A stretch of DNA of 64,000 nucleotides from positions 62,001 to 126,000 of the forward strand of contig NZ_KB899548.1 in NCBI RefSeq assembly GCF_000378345.1, given 5' to 3'. Position numbers and translations under genes: made by a program. Shown piece after piece: positions 43,829-52,894 of this stretch (within the stretch, counting starts at the first letter, position 1; every line of letters begins with the position of its first letter). The DNA is from Hirschia maritima DSM 19733 (GTDB taxonomy: Bacteria > Pseudomonadota > Alphaproteobacteria > Caulobacterales > Hyphomonadaceae). The notes under the pieces were generated by a model that made no database searches, was not told the DNA's origin, and worked only from the letters and a program-made list of their open reading frames with translations.

Positions 43829-43875
43829 AGTATCCATATCTGAAGCCTGTTCAAATTTTTTAGTGGAGACAGGTT

Positions 43876-44232
43876 ATGTTCAGAATAATAAAGCGTTCTT
43901 TTTTGGTGCTGAGTTCTGTCGTTTTAATTGGCGGCACTTCCGCTCTTGCTCAGGAAGAGGTGACTTTTCAGTTTGATCCATCTTCTTCAGTGGAGCAGAA
44001 TTATGAAGATTTCAAAAGCACAGCAAAACGGGCTTGCAATCGCACACCATATTTCTATCCATATAAGCTCGTATTAGCGTGTAGAGCGGACTTGTTGGAA
44101 CAAGCAATCAATGGTGTTGGGATGAACGTGTTAACGATGCACCATCAGTCAAGTTTAAGTGAAATCAAGTTTGCCGAAAATCAAACATTCGATAGCGCAT
44201 CTATGGAAGCGTCGCATCAGAGTATTGAGTAA
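43876..44232 (+). CDS. UrcA family protein
   Basis: This small secreted protein of 118 residues has a signal peptide ending near GTSALAQ. The UrcA-type core has two cysteines in STAKRACNRTP and LVLACRADLLEQAINGVG, probably disulfide-linked. UrcA proteins are common in Caulobacterales, Hyphomonadales and Sphingomonadales, and their function is unknown. GGAG lies seven bases before the ATG. It is divergent from a LysR regulator that may control it. Confidence 0.8.
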   Translation: MFRIIKRSFLVLSSVVLIGGTSALAQEEVTFQFDPSSSVEQNYEDFKSTAKRACNRTPYFYPYKLVLACRADLLEQAINGVGMNVLTMHHQSSLSEIKFAENQTFDSASMEASHQSIE

Positions 44233-44237
44233 TCACC

Positions 44238-45167
44238 TTAAAACCACAATCCTTTAGGAATGACTTTTTGCATCGTTTCAAAAGACCCTTCAGGTGGCAT
44301 GACGGCTTTGCGTTTATCTAAATCAAAGCGGACCAGTGTGGCTTGCGCAGTTGCGTAAGCCAATTGGGTGTTGGGGTCCATTATCCAATAGTGAACTCCC
44401 CAAGTTTTTCCCTGTTGTTCGCCAAGGCCTGCATAGATGTGAAAACTATCGCCGGCGCTGGGAAGGTTATGGAATGCAAATCGATATTCCAGCGCAGCTG
44501 TTCCAATCCTTTGTTCTGTATCGTCGGGAGTGGGGCTTCGCGTCATACCAACATCCAAAGTATCTGCCAGATGAGGCGCTGAATCAGAAAGTCGACCAAT
44601 GAAAAATTCGGTCTTCATATTGCCAAATACATCACACTGATCAGGAAGGATTAGGCCAGTACCAACTCTAATAGGATGGATCTTTTCAACATCCTGCATT
44701 GTTGGCTGATTAAGCGGTGGTGTATCGACTGAAATGGACCGCGGACCAAGTTGATCAGGCATCTCAGCCGGAATGGAATTGAAAAATTCAATCGTTTTAG
44801 GAGACCATAAAAAGGCTTGATCTGTATGAATGTCTATATGTTCTAATTCGCATCTGAAGACCGCGCAGGGCGTATCATCCAAATGGTTGAGCTGAAAGTA
44901 AACTTTGACTGATGTATCTAAAGTCCCAACGACGCCGGCTTTCATATAGAAAGGCAGGCCTGCATGTGCCTCTCTCAGAAAACGAATGTGTAAGTCTTTG
45001 AGTTTTACCGTAGATGGCGCATTAATTTTAAAAGCTTGCGGCATTCCCATTTCGTGACAGAAAACACCGACACCTTCCATTAATTTGGCAAGATAGAAAC
45101 GCACATTCATGTGCCCCATTTCATCGCATTCCCATGCATTTGGTGATCCGCGATACACTTCTATCAT
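44238..45167 (-). CDS. double-hotdog acyl-CoA thioesterase family protein
   Basis: This 309-residue protein contains two hotdog-fold halves. The first (about 1-130) begins with WECDEMGHMNVRFYLAK, which carries the catalytic-type Asp/Met-Asn pattern of 4-hydroxybenzoyl-CoA thioesterase-like enzymes. The second (about 165-290) repeats the layout with QCDVFGNMKTEFFIG. It probably hydrolyses an acyl-CoA in the cytoplasm. Substrate length cannot be told. It converges on the UrcA gene, with five bases between the stops. Confidence 0.86.
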   Translation of the reverse strand: MIEVYRGSPNAWECDEMGHMNVRFYLAKLMEGVGVFCHEMGMPQAFKINAPSTVKLKDLHIRFLREAHAGLPFYMKAGVVGTLDTSVKVYFQLNHLDDTPCAVFRCELEHIDIHTDQAFLWSPKTIEFFNSIPAEMPDQLGPRSISVDTPPLNQPTMQDVEKIHPIRVGTGLILPDQCDVFGNMKTEFFIGRLSDSAPHLADTLDVGMTRSPTPDDTEQRIGTAALEYRFAFHNLPSAGDSFHIYAGLGEQQGKTWGVHYWIMDPNTQLAYATAQATLVRFDLDKRKAVMPPEGSFETMQKVIPKGLWF

Positions 45168-45220
45168 TGGTGATTTTTCCCAGAATTTTTATGGAATATG
45201 TATTTTAGGTGATGTCTTAA

Positions 45221-45688
45221 TTAGCTTTGACAGTTTTTGCAAAGGCCGCGAACTTCAATAACTGCACTTGAGAATTGGAAAGACATTTTACTTGTCTCTT
45301 GTTTCAATGCCTGCAGAGTAGAATCTGAAGACATTTCCAAGGCGAGTTCACATTTTTCACAAATCAAAAAAGCTGCAGAGTGGTGGTGGTCAGAATGACC
45401 ACACGCAACATATGCATTGAGGCTTTCGATCTTATGCGCCAAACCCTGTTCGAGTAGAAAGTCTAGTGCACGATAAACTGTAGGTGGTTTTGCTGGAGAC
45501 GTGTCCCCATCGCTGATTTGTTGTAGCAAATCATATGCTTTGGCGGGACCATTTGCTTTTAACAATAATTCCAACACGCGTTGCCTCAACGGTGTTAGCC
45601 TTGCACCATTTGATTGGCAGATACGTTCGGCAGTTGCCAAGGCGTCATCTATATTGCTGCTCGAGCAGGAAAGGTGAGTCTCTGTCAT
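45221..45688 (-). CDS. zur: Fur family regulator, Zur-like
   Basis: This is a Fur-superfamily metal-dependent repressor of 155 residues. It has an N-terminal winged helix (LTPLRQRVLELLL, PPTVYRALDFLLEQGL) and a dimerisation domain. The structural zinc cysteines are CEKC (110, 113) and CKNC (150, 153), and a His-rich segment GHSDHHH (98-103) probably forms the sensory site. These features fit Zur better than Fur. The start codon abuts a GCCGA-N5-TCGGC hairpin instead of a clear Shine-Dalgarno, so its translation may be weak or regulated. Target genes are not visible nearby. Confidence 0.86.
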   Translation of the reverse strand: MTETHLSCSSSNIDDALATAERICQSNGARLTPLRQRVLELLLKANGPAKAYDLLQQISDGDTSPAKPPTVYRALDFLLEQGLAHKIESLNAYVACGHSDHHHSAAFLICEKCELALEMSSDSTLQALKQETSKMSFQFSSAVIEVRGLCKNCQS

Positions 45689-45743
45689 GCCGACACTTTC
45701 GGCTTTTCAACAAAGAACGACAAGCTCCAATTTGGAAATTAAT

Positions 45744-45785
45744 CAAAAAAAACGCTAACTTTCCTTTGCAGGTGGAGTTAGCGTT
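45744..45785 (-). terminator. terminator after ompW (minus strand)
   Basis: AACGCTAACT (45751-45760) and AGTTAGCGTT (45776-45785) form a perfect 10-bp stem with a 15-nt loop. On the minus strand the stem runs into TTTTTTT then GATT. It is about 130 nt beyond the ompW stop and 55 nt before zur. Confidence 0.75.
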
Positions 45786-45835
45786 AAGTTCAGGTCCTTC
45801 ACGCGAGGGCGCATGAATTCTTTAAAGAGGAGGGC

Positions 45836-45881
45836 GGCACTGACTACTCTGGCGTGTGAGGAAGAAGAAATAGTCAGTGCC
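45836..45881. repeat. perfect 11-bp inverted repeat in ompW 3' region
   Basis: GGCACTGACTA (45836-45846) and TAGTCAGTGCC (45871-45881) are perfectly complementary around a 24-nt loop. A second, smaller dyad TACCCA-N6-TGGGTA lies at about 45888-45905. Together with the terminator they make the ompW 3' region strongly structured. Confidence 0.55.
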
Positions 45882-45917
45882 AAGTTTTACCCATTGGCGT
45901 GGGTAATCTGAGAAAAA

Positions 45918-46619
45918 CTAAAATTTGTAGCCCATACCGACTCCCAGGATGACGGGGTCAATATCAACATCTGCATCTACAATTACAGATTCAGCGCCCA
46001 GAGCGGCACCTAAAGCAGTTGTTAGGTCAACTTTCACATCTGTATTCATCCAGATCTTTTTAACATCGACATTGACTGCCCAACCACCTTTTTGGCCATC
46101 AAGGTCGTAGTCAAACCCAGCTTGAAGAGCAGGTCCAAAGCTTGGGTCATAATCAATAGAGTCTGCCACTGAGCCTTCATCTTCGTTGAAGAAGAGAGTG
46201 TAGTTAATGCCTGCACCAACATATGGCTTGAAAGAACCTAATTGAGTAAAGTGGTATTGTGCAGTCAGAGTTGGTGGAAGTAGCCACACATCACCTAGAT
46301 CAACACTGCCAAGCTCGCCGACAACAGGAACGACCAATCCCTTAGTGTCCACATCATGTGGTGTGACCCCCAAGATCAGCTCAAATGCAATGTTGTCATT
46401 CAGAAAATAGGAAATATCCAATTCAGGAACGATACTTGTGTTGATATCTACATCTCCAACAAGTTCGGTTCCGCCAACTGAAAGGTTAGCTGCTTCATCA
46501 GGGATTACGTTCAATGCACGAACGCGAACCATCCATGGGTTATCTGCTTCAGCTACAGCTGTACCAGCACCGATACACATCAATGATGCTGCAACGAATG
46601 ATTTTGAAATGCGACCCAT
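45918..46619 (-). CDS. ompW: OmpW family outer membrane protein
   Basis: This is an eight-stranded outer-membrane beta-barrel of 233 residues with a signal peptide ending near GTAVAEA. The OmpW hallmark start of the mature chain (NPWMVRVRALNVIPDEAA) is present. The central strands have the barrel pattern, including LPPTLTAQYHF and FKPYVGAGINYTLFFNE, and the chain ends in a C-terminal aromatic (GYKF). OmpW channels pass small hydrophobic molecules. The ATG has AAAGGGA six bases upstream. A long structured 3' region separates it from zur. Confidence 0.93.
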   Translation of the reverse strand: MGRISKSFVAASLMCIGAGTAVAEADNPWMVRVRALNVIPDEAANLSVGGTELVGDVDINTSIVPELDISYFLNDNIAFELILGVTPHDVDTKGLVVPVVGELGSVDLGDVWLLPPTLTAQYHFTQLGSFKPYVGAGINYTLFFNEDEGSVADSIDYDPSFGPALQAGFDYDLDGQKGGWAVNVDVKKIWMNTDVKVDLTTALGAALGAESVIVDADVDIDPVILGVGMGYKF

Positions 46620-47117
46620 AATATATCCCTTTTAAATTCGATGGGGGAGGCAAAATAAAGAGTGATTTGCTTTTTCTCTTTATCCTTAGTTTGTATATGG
46701 ATATATAGCCCCTAAATAAATGTGGAATAGATGGCGGTTTGACGCGTGGCGAGTTGACGCATGGATTTTGTTCTATTTGGAATAATGGCATTGAACTGAA
46801 TCTATTAAGTGACGAATTATAAGCTGCCACGAGCTGCAATATGCAGAACAAATTCCATTGATGAACGCTTGTTCTGTTCCAGCAATTTAATAAAAGAAAA
46901 AAAGTTCTACATAATGTTTCGGTATCGCAACGAAAGTTGCGATGTTCTTGTTCTGTGCTGACGCTTTGAATCTTTTAGATTATTCTGATTTCGAGCTAAC
47001 AGAATGATTTAGCGGACTCCTAAAGGTAAAAACTAAGTTAACGCCAAAGAGAATAAAAGTACTTGAAAATGAGAACAAAAGTGGAATATGTATATCTCAA
47101 CAGAACGGAGAGAGAAC
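46620..47117. other. 498-bp intergenic region without supported gene
   Basis: This stretch lies between the divergent ompW gene and a hypothetical gene. A perfect 8-bp hairpin ATCGCAAC-GAAA-GTTGCGAT lies at 46924-46943 and is followed by T-rich GTTCTTGTTCTG. Several GTTCT/TTGTTC words recur between 46770 and 46960. Promoters for both flanking genes must be here, and a small RNA is possible but not shown. No ORF of credible coding character was found. Confidence 0.5.
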
Positions 47118-47483
47118 ATGTTTCAGTCAATCAACTTTTGCGGTGTTAGCGGTCAATCATATAAATTCGAAGCTATTAAATTGCGTGACAATGCGTGGAC
47201 AAGCCAAGCAGGAATTATTCTGTTTACAACCGCCGATGGGCGCGTTGTAAAATTAGATGAGCAATTTGGTAAAGTAGAAGATATCACAGCAATTTGGCGC
47301 TGGCGCGAAGCACAACGGTTTGGCGCGACACACATGTATATCCGTCACCAAAAAGACAGGGGAGTACGATTGGCTGAAATTGATGATTTGCGCGCTGGCT
47401 TGAACCCTGTGTGTGATGCTCCAAGTGACGCATATGAAACAGCATCCGAAAGTGCCCGTGTTGTAATGCCTTTGGCGGCTTAA
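47118..47483 (+). CDS. hypothetical protein
   Basis: This 121-residue soluble protein begins MFQSINFCGVSGQSYKFEA, with no signal or membrane segment and an alpha/beta pattern. It includes a Trp/Arg-rich stretch (IWRWREAQRFGATHMYI). I do not recognise a family. The ATG at 47118 has GGAGAGAG upstream and is preferred over an earlier in-frame start. It is probably monocistronic. The function is unknown. Confidence 0.75.
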   Translation: MFQSINFCGVSGQSYKFEAIKLRDNAWTSQAGIILFTTADGRVVKLDEQFGKVEDITAIWRWREAQRFGATHMYIRHQKDRGVRLAEIDDLRAGLNPVCDAPSDAYETASESARVVMPLAA

Positions 47484-47671
47484 GGGTTTACGTTCTTCTA
47501 GAAAGGAAGAACATCAGCCACTCTCTAATTCGTTTGAAAGAATTCAATACGTAGATGGCATATTCACAACAGATTCCCCGTTTCGATCTATAGTGAAGCT
47601 AGGTATCTCATACGCCCCATCGCCCGAGAATACTTTCCGATATTCCATCATTCGGATCTACATATTGATTG

Positions 47672-47706
47672 CGCCCGCAGTGTTCGCCTACGCTGCGGGC
47701 GTCTTT
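47672..47706 (+). terminator. rho-independent terminator (plus strand)
   Basis: CGCCCGCAGTG (47672-47682) pairs with CGCTGCGGGCG (47691-47701) with one G-U pair around an 8-nt loop, followed by TCTTTT. It lies about 190 nt past the hypothetical gene and abuts the stop of the convergent DUF885 gene. Confidence 0.7.
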
Positions 47707-49559
47707 TATTCAGCGACTGACTTTTCTTCTGTTTTTTGTTCTAGCCATTTTGTGACATCTTGTTTCACTAAGGTTAAAGGGCGTGCTCCAGCATCTAGAA
47801 TGACAGCGTGAAATTCTTTCAAATTGAACGCATTTCCCAGTTTTAAATCAGCTTCATCTCTCATGGCCCTAAATTCATTTCGACCAACCATATAGACGCA
47901 AGCTTGCCCCGGCCAAACCGAATAGCGGTCTACTTCATCTTGCATGGCGCTATTAGAATATCCTGTCGTGTCCACTAAGTATTGAACTGCTTGATCGCGC
48001 GTCCAACTTTGTGAATGGATGCCAGTATCGACGACTAGACGTGCAGATCTAAATAATAATGATTGCAGATATCCAATCCGGCCGAGCGGATCATCAGCAT
48101 ATATTCCCGTTTCATCAGCTAAGTCTTCTGCATATACTCCCCATCCTTCAATGAAAGCAGGGAAGTGAGCAATGCGTTGCACAAGAGGCAGGTCAGTTCT
48201 GCGTTGAATAGCTTGTTGTAGATGATGACCTGGGATTGTTTCATGAAAGCTGAGAGTTTTAAGGGTCCAACTCGGCCAATCGACGATATTCTGAAGATTA
48301 ATGTAAAAATTAGCTATTTGGAACTGTCCCAAAGGACCCGCATCATAAAAACTGCCTAGCGCCAAATAGGCAGATTTCTCTGGTGTTTGTTGAACCAATA
48401 ATGGTGGCAGCGCGCCGATATTGAAAGTGTTAGCGACAATTGGATCCATCAAAGCGATGTGGTTTTGTACATCAGCCAATAGTTGGTTTCGTCCCTCAAG
48501 TGAGTCTTCGTAAAGATATTCAGTGTTAGCCGAAAGTTCTGTTAGCCGAATGCCTACACTGTTTTCCGATAGGTTTTGTTCAGACAACATGAGATCTAGT
48601 TGGGCTGAAATATCGGATACCAAATCCAATCCCAACTGATGTAGATCTTCAGGTGTTTGAGGTGAAAGAGAAAAACTGTCCAAGATAGTTTGATAATATT
48701 CTGCACCATCAGGAATAATTGAAATTCCATGGAAGGTGGGAGTATCTGTTTTAGAAGTTTCCATTTCTTCGATTAATCGCAAATAAGCAGGACGAATATC
48801 ATTCTCCAAAATCGAATGAGCTTGATTCAATAATGACTGTCCTGATTGGATGTCGAGATTTTCTAAATATTCTAACCCATATTGAAGCGTTGTTGTGAAA
48901 GGGCTTTGATCCGGAGATTGATCATATATCGCTTGAGCGTTTGCTATGATTTTATCAAGAATGAAACTGGAGGGAATAACTCCATTTTTTTTGTCAGCAA
49001 TGAAATGTGAAATTTCGTCATCAATTGCTTGAGATACTTGCGATAACCGCTCCACATATTCTTGCGCATCTCTTAAATCATTGATGGGGTGGTGGTGTGC
49101 CAAAAAAGCAGGAATTTCGAGATAGGCACCATCCAAATGGGTTATGATATATGGTCTATTGGAGAATAAGTCTGTGTTCCCAAATTGGTAATTGCTAAAG
49201 TCGGTTGAGGCTTTCAAAAGGTGAGAAAGAACAGCATGTGAATTGCGCTGATCGGGCGGTAAATGAGCTGGATTGATCGCGGATAAAGAATGCAGTTTTT
49301 CAAGCCGCGTGACCTGCATTTTGCTCATTGAGGCAAAAGAGCGATCGGTTAGTTGATGGTTTGAAGAGATAGCAAAAGAAATTTTCTGTTGATCTAATTT
49401 GCTTCTCAATTCAGGCGAATGGATCATTTCATCTTGAATGATGCTAATCAGAAGGTCGTCGAACACCTCAGTCGTGTCTTTGTGATTAGGTTGGCATGCA
49501 TTGAGGAAAACCATGCAAAACAGACATAAAACAGTCATGTGGTTCAGAAGTCTGTGCAT
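47706..49559 (-). CDS. DUF885 family putative lipoprotein peptidase
   Basis: This 617-residue protein has a lipoprotein signal (LFCMVFLNAC) and a long helical DUF885 domain. Near the C-terminal third it has HETIPGHHLQQAI, an HExxxH-type zinc motif of the M32-like gluzincin group, followed by EGWGVYAEDLADE with a likely third ligand. Metallopeptidase activity in the periplasm is inferred from this. The ATG at 49559 is chosen over a TTG ten codons upstream because it begins a proper signal peptide and has AGGA upstream. It is divergent from sapC. Confidence 0.88.
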   Translation of the reverse strand: MHRLLNHMTVLCLFCMVFLNACQPNHKDTTEVFDDLLISIIQDEMIHSPELRSKLDQQKISFAISSNHQLTDRSFASMSKMQVTRLEKLHSLSAINPAHLPPDQRNSHAVLSHLLKASTDFSNYQFGNTDLFSNRPYIITHLDGAYLEIPAFLAHHHPINDLRDAQEYVERLSQVSQAIDDEISHFIADKKNGVIPSSFILDKIIANAQAIYDQSPDQSPFTTTLQYGLEYLENLDIQSGQSLLNQAHSILENDIRPAYLRLIEEMETSKTDTPTFHGISIIPDGAEYYQTILDSFSLSPQTPEDLHQLGLDLVSDISAQLDLMLSEQNLSENSVGIRLTELSANTEYLYEDSLEGRNQLLADVQNHIALMDPIVANTFNIGALPPLLVQQTPEKSAYLALGSFYDAGPLGQFQIANFYINLQNIVDWPSWTLKTLSFHETIPGHHLQQAIQRRTDLPLVQRIAHFPAFIEGWGVYAEDLADETGIYADDPLGRIGYLQSLLFRSARLVVDTGIHSQSWTRDQAVQYLVDTTGYSNSAMQDEVDRYSVWPGQACVYMVGRNEFRAMRDEADLKLGNAFNLKEFHAVILDAGARPLTLVKQDVTKWLEQKTEEKSVAE

Positions 49560-49655
49560 TTTTGACGAATTCCTGTGCTGGGATCTCAAAGGCTGGTTGT
49601 GAACAAATCACTTTTCCGTTAATAGCGTCTAATCATCAAGGCAGGAGCTACAATT

Positions 49656-50471
49656 ATGGATAACAATGCAGGTGGCGGTCAGCCCCAACAACCGGAACTT
49701 TCTGGTAACGTGCTTTTTTATAACAAGCCAGAGCCACTAACACTTGAGGCACACAAAAACCTTGGTGTTAAGCAGGTTTCAAACCCATTCACTTTCTTGC
49801 GTTCCGCACACGCAATTCCAGTAACAGTAAGTGAATTTGGTATAGCGTCTGCCTCTTACCCAGTGATTTTTGTGGGTGAAGATAAAACACCAGTTGCTGT
49901 GACAGGTGTTCGTCAAGGTGAAAACGAATTTGTCGACGATCAAGGAATTCCTGACCCAGACCACTACGTGCCAGCTTTCGCACGTCGTTACCCATTCGTA
50001 TTTGCTTCAGACAATCAAGCAGACCGTTTGCTTCTTTGTGTAGACACAACAGCACCAATGGTTTCTGATCAGCCAGACGTACCTTTCTTCGAAGGTGATC
50101 AACCATCAAAATTCACTCAAGATGCTATGGAGTTCTGTAAAGAGTTTGAGCGTCAACGCCGTGCTACTGCAGAATTCGTGAAAATGATGGATGATGCAGG
50201 CCTTCTAGAACAAAAGTCAGTTTCTTTCACACCGCGTGATGCAAACGGACAAGAAGGTGAGCCGCAGAAAATCGCTGATTACTTTGCTGTATCTGAAGAA
50301 AAATTGAATGCTTTGGATCCTGCGAAATTCATGGAGCTTAAAGATGCTGGTGCTCTTCCAGCTGTTTACGCACACATGGTGTCCTTGTTGAACTGGCCAC
50401 GTGTCATTCAGCGTGCAATGCGTCGTCTTCAAACAGCTCAAGCGCAAGCTTCTCAAACACCAGTTTCTTAA
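49656..50471 (+). CDS. SapC family protein
   Basis: This 271-residue protein matches the SapC family, named for a Campylobacter S-layer gene-cluster member. It has conserved features such as HAIPVTVSEFGIASASYPVIFVG early in the chain and DHYVPAFARRYPFVFA in the middle. There is no signal peptide. The function is poorly defined in the family. AGGAG lies eight bases before the ATG, and a strong terminator follows, so it is a single unit. Codon use is visibly biased toward the set seen in groEL, suggesting high expression. Confidence 0.88.
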   Translation: MDNNAGGGQPQQPELSGNVLFYNKPEPLTLEAHKNLGVKQVSNPFTFLRSAHAIPVTVSEFGIASASYPVIFVGEDKTPVAVTGVRQGENEFVDDQGIPDPDHYVPAFARRYPFVFASDNQADRLLLCVDTTAPMVSDQPDVPFFEGDQPSKFTQDAMEFCKEFERQRRATAEFVKMMDDAGLLEQKSVSFTPRDANGQEGEPQKIADYFAVSEEKLNALDPAKFMELKDAGALPAVYAHMVSLLNWPRVIQRAMRRLQTAQAQASQTPVS

Positions 50472-50495
50472 ACCGAAACTGAAATGTGAATACAG

Positions 50496-50530
50496 AAAGC
50501 CGGATACCGTTGGTGTGTCCGGCTTTTTTT
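50496..50530 (+). terminator. rho-independent terminator of sapC-family gene
   Basis: AAAGCCGGA (50496-50504) pairs perfectly with TCCGGCTTT (50518-50526) around a 13-nt loop, and a run of seven T residues ends at 50530. It lies 24 bases after the stop codon. Confidence 0.9.
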
Positions 50531-50664
50531 GTCTCACATCTAAGCAATTTGAGTTCACGTCTTTGTTAGGTAGCTAGTCGGTAGGACTTCTTTGGCATAT
50601 TGAAGCCTAAAGTATATCAAATTCGGGATATTCATTCCTGAATAAAAACAGATGGAAGTCATTA

Positions 50665-52791
50665 ATGCGCGTATTTCTGATAATCTTAGCTTTGTTTACA
50701 AGCTTGGGTCTTGCTCAAATGGCGAAAGCTGCACCGGTGGATGCAGGAAATGCTGTAGTGGATGTTATTTCGGAAAGAGAAAGCATCGCCCCCGGAGACA
50801 GGTTTCTCGCTGCATTGAAGCTAGATATCGATGAAGGTTGGCATGTCTATTGGCGAAATGCCGGAGACGCGGGTATTGCTCCAAGTATAAATTGGGAATT
50901 TACGAGTGGGGCGACGACTGGCGAATTTATTTGGCCTGCGCCGCATACAATCCCTTTAGAAACATTGATGAATTATGGGTATGAGGATCAACTCATATTG
51001 CCGTTTGAGGTTATTGCGCCAGATAATCTGGAAGTTGGTGATAGCTTAATCATGGCTGGGAAGACTGAGTATCAAATCTGTTTAGATGTTTGTATTTGGG
51101 AAAACGCAGATATCGAATTGACTATTCCAGTAACTGAAATGCCCGAGCCAAATGTCGATAATGGTTCTCTTATCGCAGGCGCAATTGAAACAAGCGCTGT
51201 TGAAATTTCAGGTTCTGCATCAACTGTTGTAGACGGTGATGTACTTCGTTTGTCTGTTGCTGATGATGCACTGCGTTCTGCATTGGAAGATGCAAAAAAA
51301 GCGCGCTTTTATCCATACGAACATGAGATTGAACATTTCCCAGAGCAACCAATTCGAGTTGGTGAAAATGGGGCTGTATTTGATTTGACACTGTCATCTC
51401 TGACCGAGAAAAAGCCCATGCCAATCGCGGGAATAATCGCAGTTGAATACAAGAATGCGCCAACTAAAGCTTTTAAAATTGAAGCGGTAGCCGGTGATGT
51501 TCTTGCGGGAACTGATAGCGCGCCTGCGCTCATGCAAAAAGCAGAAGAAGTGGTTGTTCAAGCTGGGTTTGGACAAATTCTAACGTGGTTAGCATTGGCT
51601 TTTTTAGGCGGATTGATTCTGAATTTGATGCCATGCGTGCTGCCTGTGTTGACTATTAAAGCCAATGGACTGGCTCATGCGGCTCAACAGGGAGAAGGGC
51701 ATCTAAAGTCTCACGGGCTTGCTTATCTTGCCGGTGTGTTGGTGTGTTTCATCGGAATTGGTATCGCACTTCTAATATTGCGTGCAGCTGGTGAACAGGC
51801 TGGGTTGGGCTTTCAACTGCAATACCCCCCAATGGTTCTTGGTTTGTCACTGCTTATGTATATCGTTGGATTGAACCTTCTTGGCGTGTTCGAGATCGGA
51901 TCATCTGTGATGGGTGTTGGGTCAGGACTAGCAAATAAAACGGGCATGGCGGGGGCATTTTTCACTGGATTACTCGCCGCAGTGGTTGGTGCACCGTGTG
52001 TGGGGCCTTTGTTGGCAGCATCATTAGGTGCTGTGGTGAGCCAACCAGCATGGATTGTAATGTTGTTCTTGCTTGTAATGGGCGCGGGTCTTGCAGCGCC
52101 CTTTGTACTGCTTTCTTTCATTCCAGGGTTGGCGAAATCCATGCCTAAGCCAGGTGGCTGGATGGATTTAGTGAAGCAGGTGCTAGCTTTCCCAATGTTC
52201 CTGACAGCTATTTGGTTGCTATGGGTATTTGCCGGACAAAAAGGTGTTGACGCAGCTATTCTTGTTCTGACAGCAGCCGTTGTTATTGGGTTTGCTCTTT
52301 GGATGTTTGCGCGTCCCAATGCAAATGGAACGGTGAAAGGAATTGCTGGGGCATTATTGTTGGTATCTTTTGTTGCTCCATTTTTCATGACGAGCGGATC
52401 AGCAGCGGCGTATGAAAGCGCGACAAGCACTGTGACGACTAAGTCTGGTATTGAAGTCAAAACAGGTGATTGGTCACCAGATTATGTTGAAGAACTCCGC
52501 GCAGCAGGCACGCCAATATTTGTTGATTTCACTGCGCGATGGTGTGTGACTTGTCAGGTGAACAAACGAACTGCACTCAATACTGATAAAGTACGAAGCG
52601 CATTTGCTGAGCATGGTGTTGTTTTTCTGACCGCAGATTGGACAAATCGGAATAAACTTATCGCCGATGAGTTAGCTCGCCATAAACGTGCCGGAGTTCC
52701 ATTGTATCTTTATTATCCGCCAGTAGGGGATGTAGAGATTCTACCTCAAATTCTCTCTGCGGGATTGGTCGCAAAAACTGTCTCAAGATAA
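50665..52791 (+). CDS. dsbD: DsbD/ScsB-type membrane thiol:disulfide reductase
   Basis: This is an inner-membrane protein of 708 residues that carries electrons from cytoplasmic thioredoxin to periplasmic thiol proteins. The signal peptide ends near MAKAAPV. A periplasmic N-terminal domain has a cysteine pair in QICLDVC (C139, C143). A membrane domain of about eight helices (about 305-575) has the conserved C324 (NLMPCVLP) and C445 (GAPCVGPL). A C-terminal thioredoxin domain carries WCVTC (C627, C630). All six working cysteines are therefore present. The length and long N-terminal region fit the ScsB-like branch more than E. coli DsbD. Confidence 0.93.
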   Translation: MRVFLIILALFTSLGLAQMAKAAPVDAGNAVVDVISERESIAPGDRFLAALKLDIDEGWHVYWRNAGDAGIAPSINWEFTSGATTGEFIWPAPHTIPLETLMNYGYEDQLILPFEVIAPDNLEVGDSLIMAGKTEYQICLDVCIWENADIELTIPVTEMPEPNVDNGSLIAGAIETSAVEISGSASTVVDGDVLRLSVADDALRSALEDAKKARFYPYEHEIEHFPEQPIRVGENGAVFDLTLSSLTEKKPMPIAGIIAVEYKNAPTKAFKIEAVAGDVLAGTDSAPALMQKAEEVVVQAGFGQILTWLALAFLGGLILNLMPCVLPVLTIKANGLAHAAQQGEGHLKSHGLAYLAGVLVCFIGIGIALLILRAAGEQAGLGFQLQYPPMVLGLSLLMYIVGLNLLGVFEIGSSVMGVGSGLANKTGMAGAFFTGLLAAVVGAPCVGPLLAASLGAVVSQPAWIVMLFLLVMGAGLAAPFVLLSFIPGLAKSMPKPGGWMDLVKQVLAFPMFLTAIWLLWVFAGQKGVDAAILVLTAAVVIGFALWMFARPNANGTVKGIAGALLLVSFVAPFFMTSGSAAAYESATSTVTTKSGIEVKTGDWSPDYVEELRAAGTPIFVDFTARWCVTCQVNKRTALNTDKVRSAFAEHGVVFLTADWTNRNKLIADELARHKRAGVPLYLYYPPVGDVEILPQILSAGLVAKTVSR

Positions 52792-52894
52792 GAATGCGAC
52801 AAATTAGCGAGACGATGCTCAGCCTATTTTCATTTTTTTGAACTAGTGTATGAGCGTCGTTCGAATTTTGGAATGGCACCGTAGAGTACGATCA

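Noticed and set aside
46863-46874. GAAC-GCTT-GTTC palindrome resembling a Gram-positive-type LexA box
   Set aside because: Alphaproteobacterial LexA recognises a direct repeat GTTC-N7-GTTC, no SOS gene is adjacent, and the short palindrome is likely to occur by chance among many GTTC words here.
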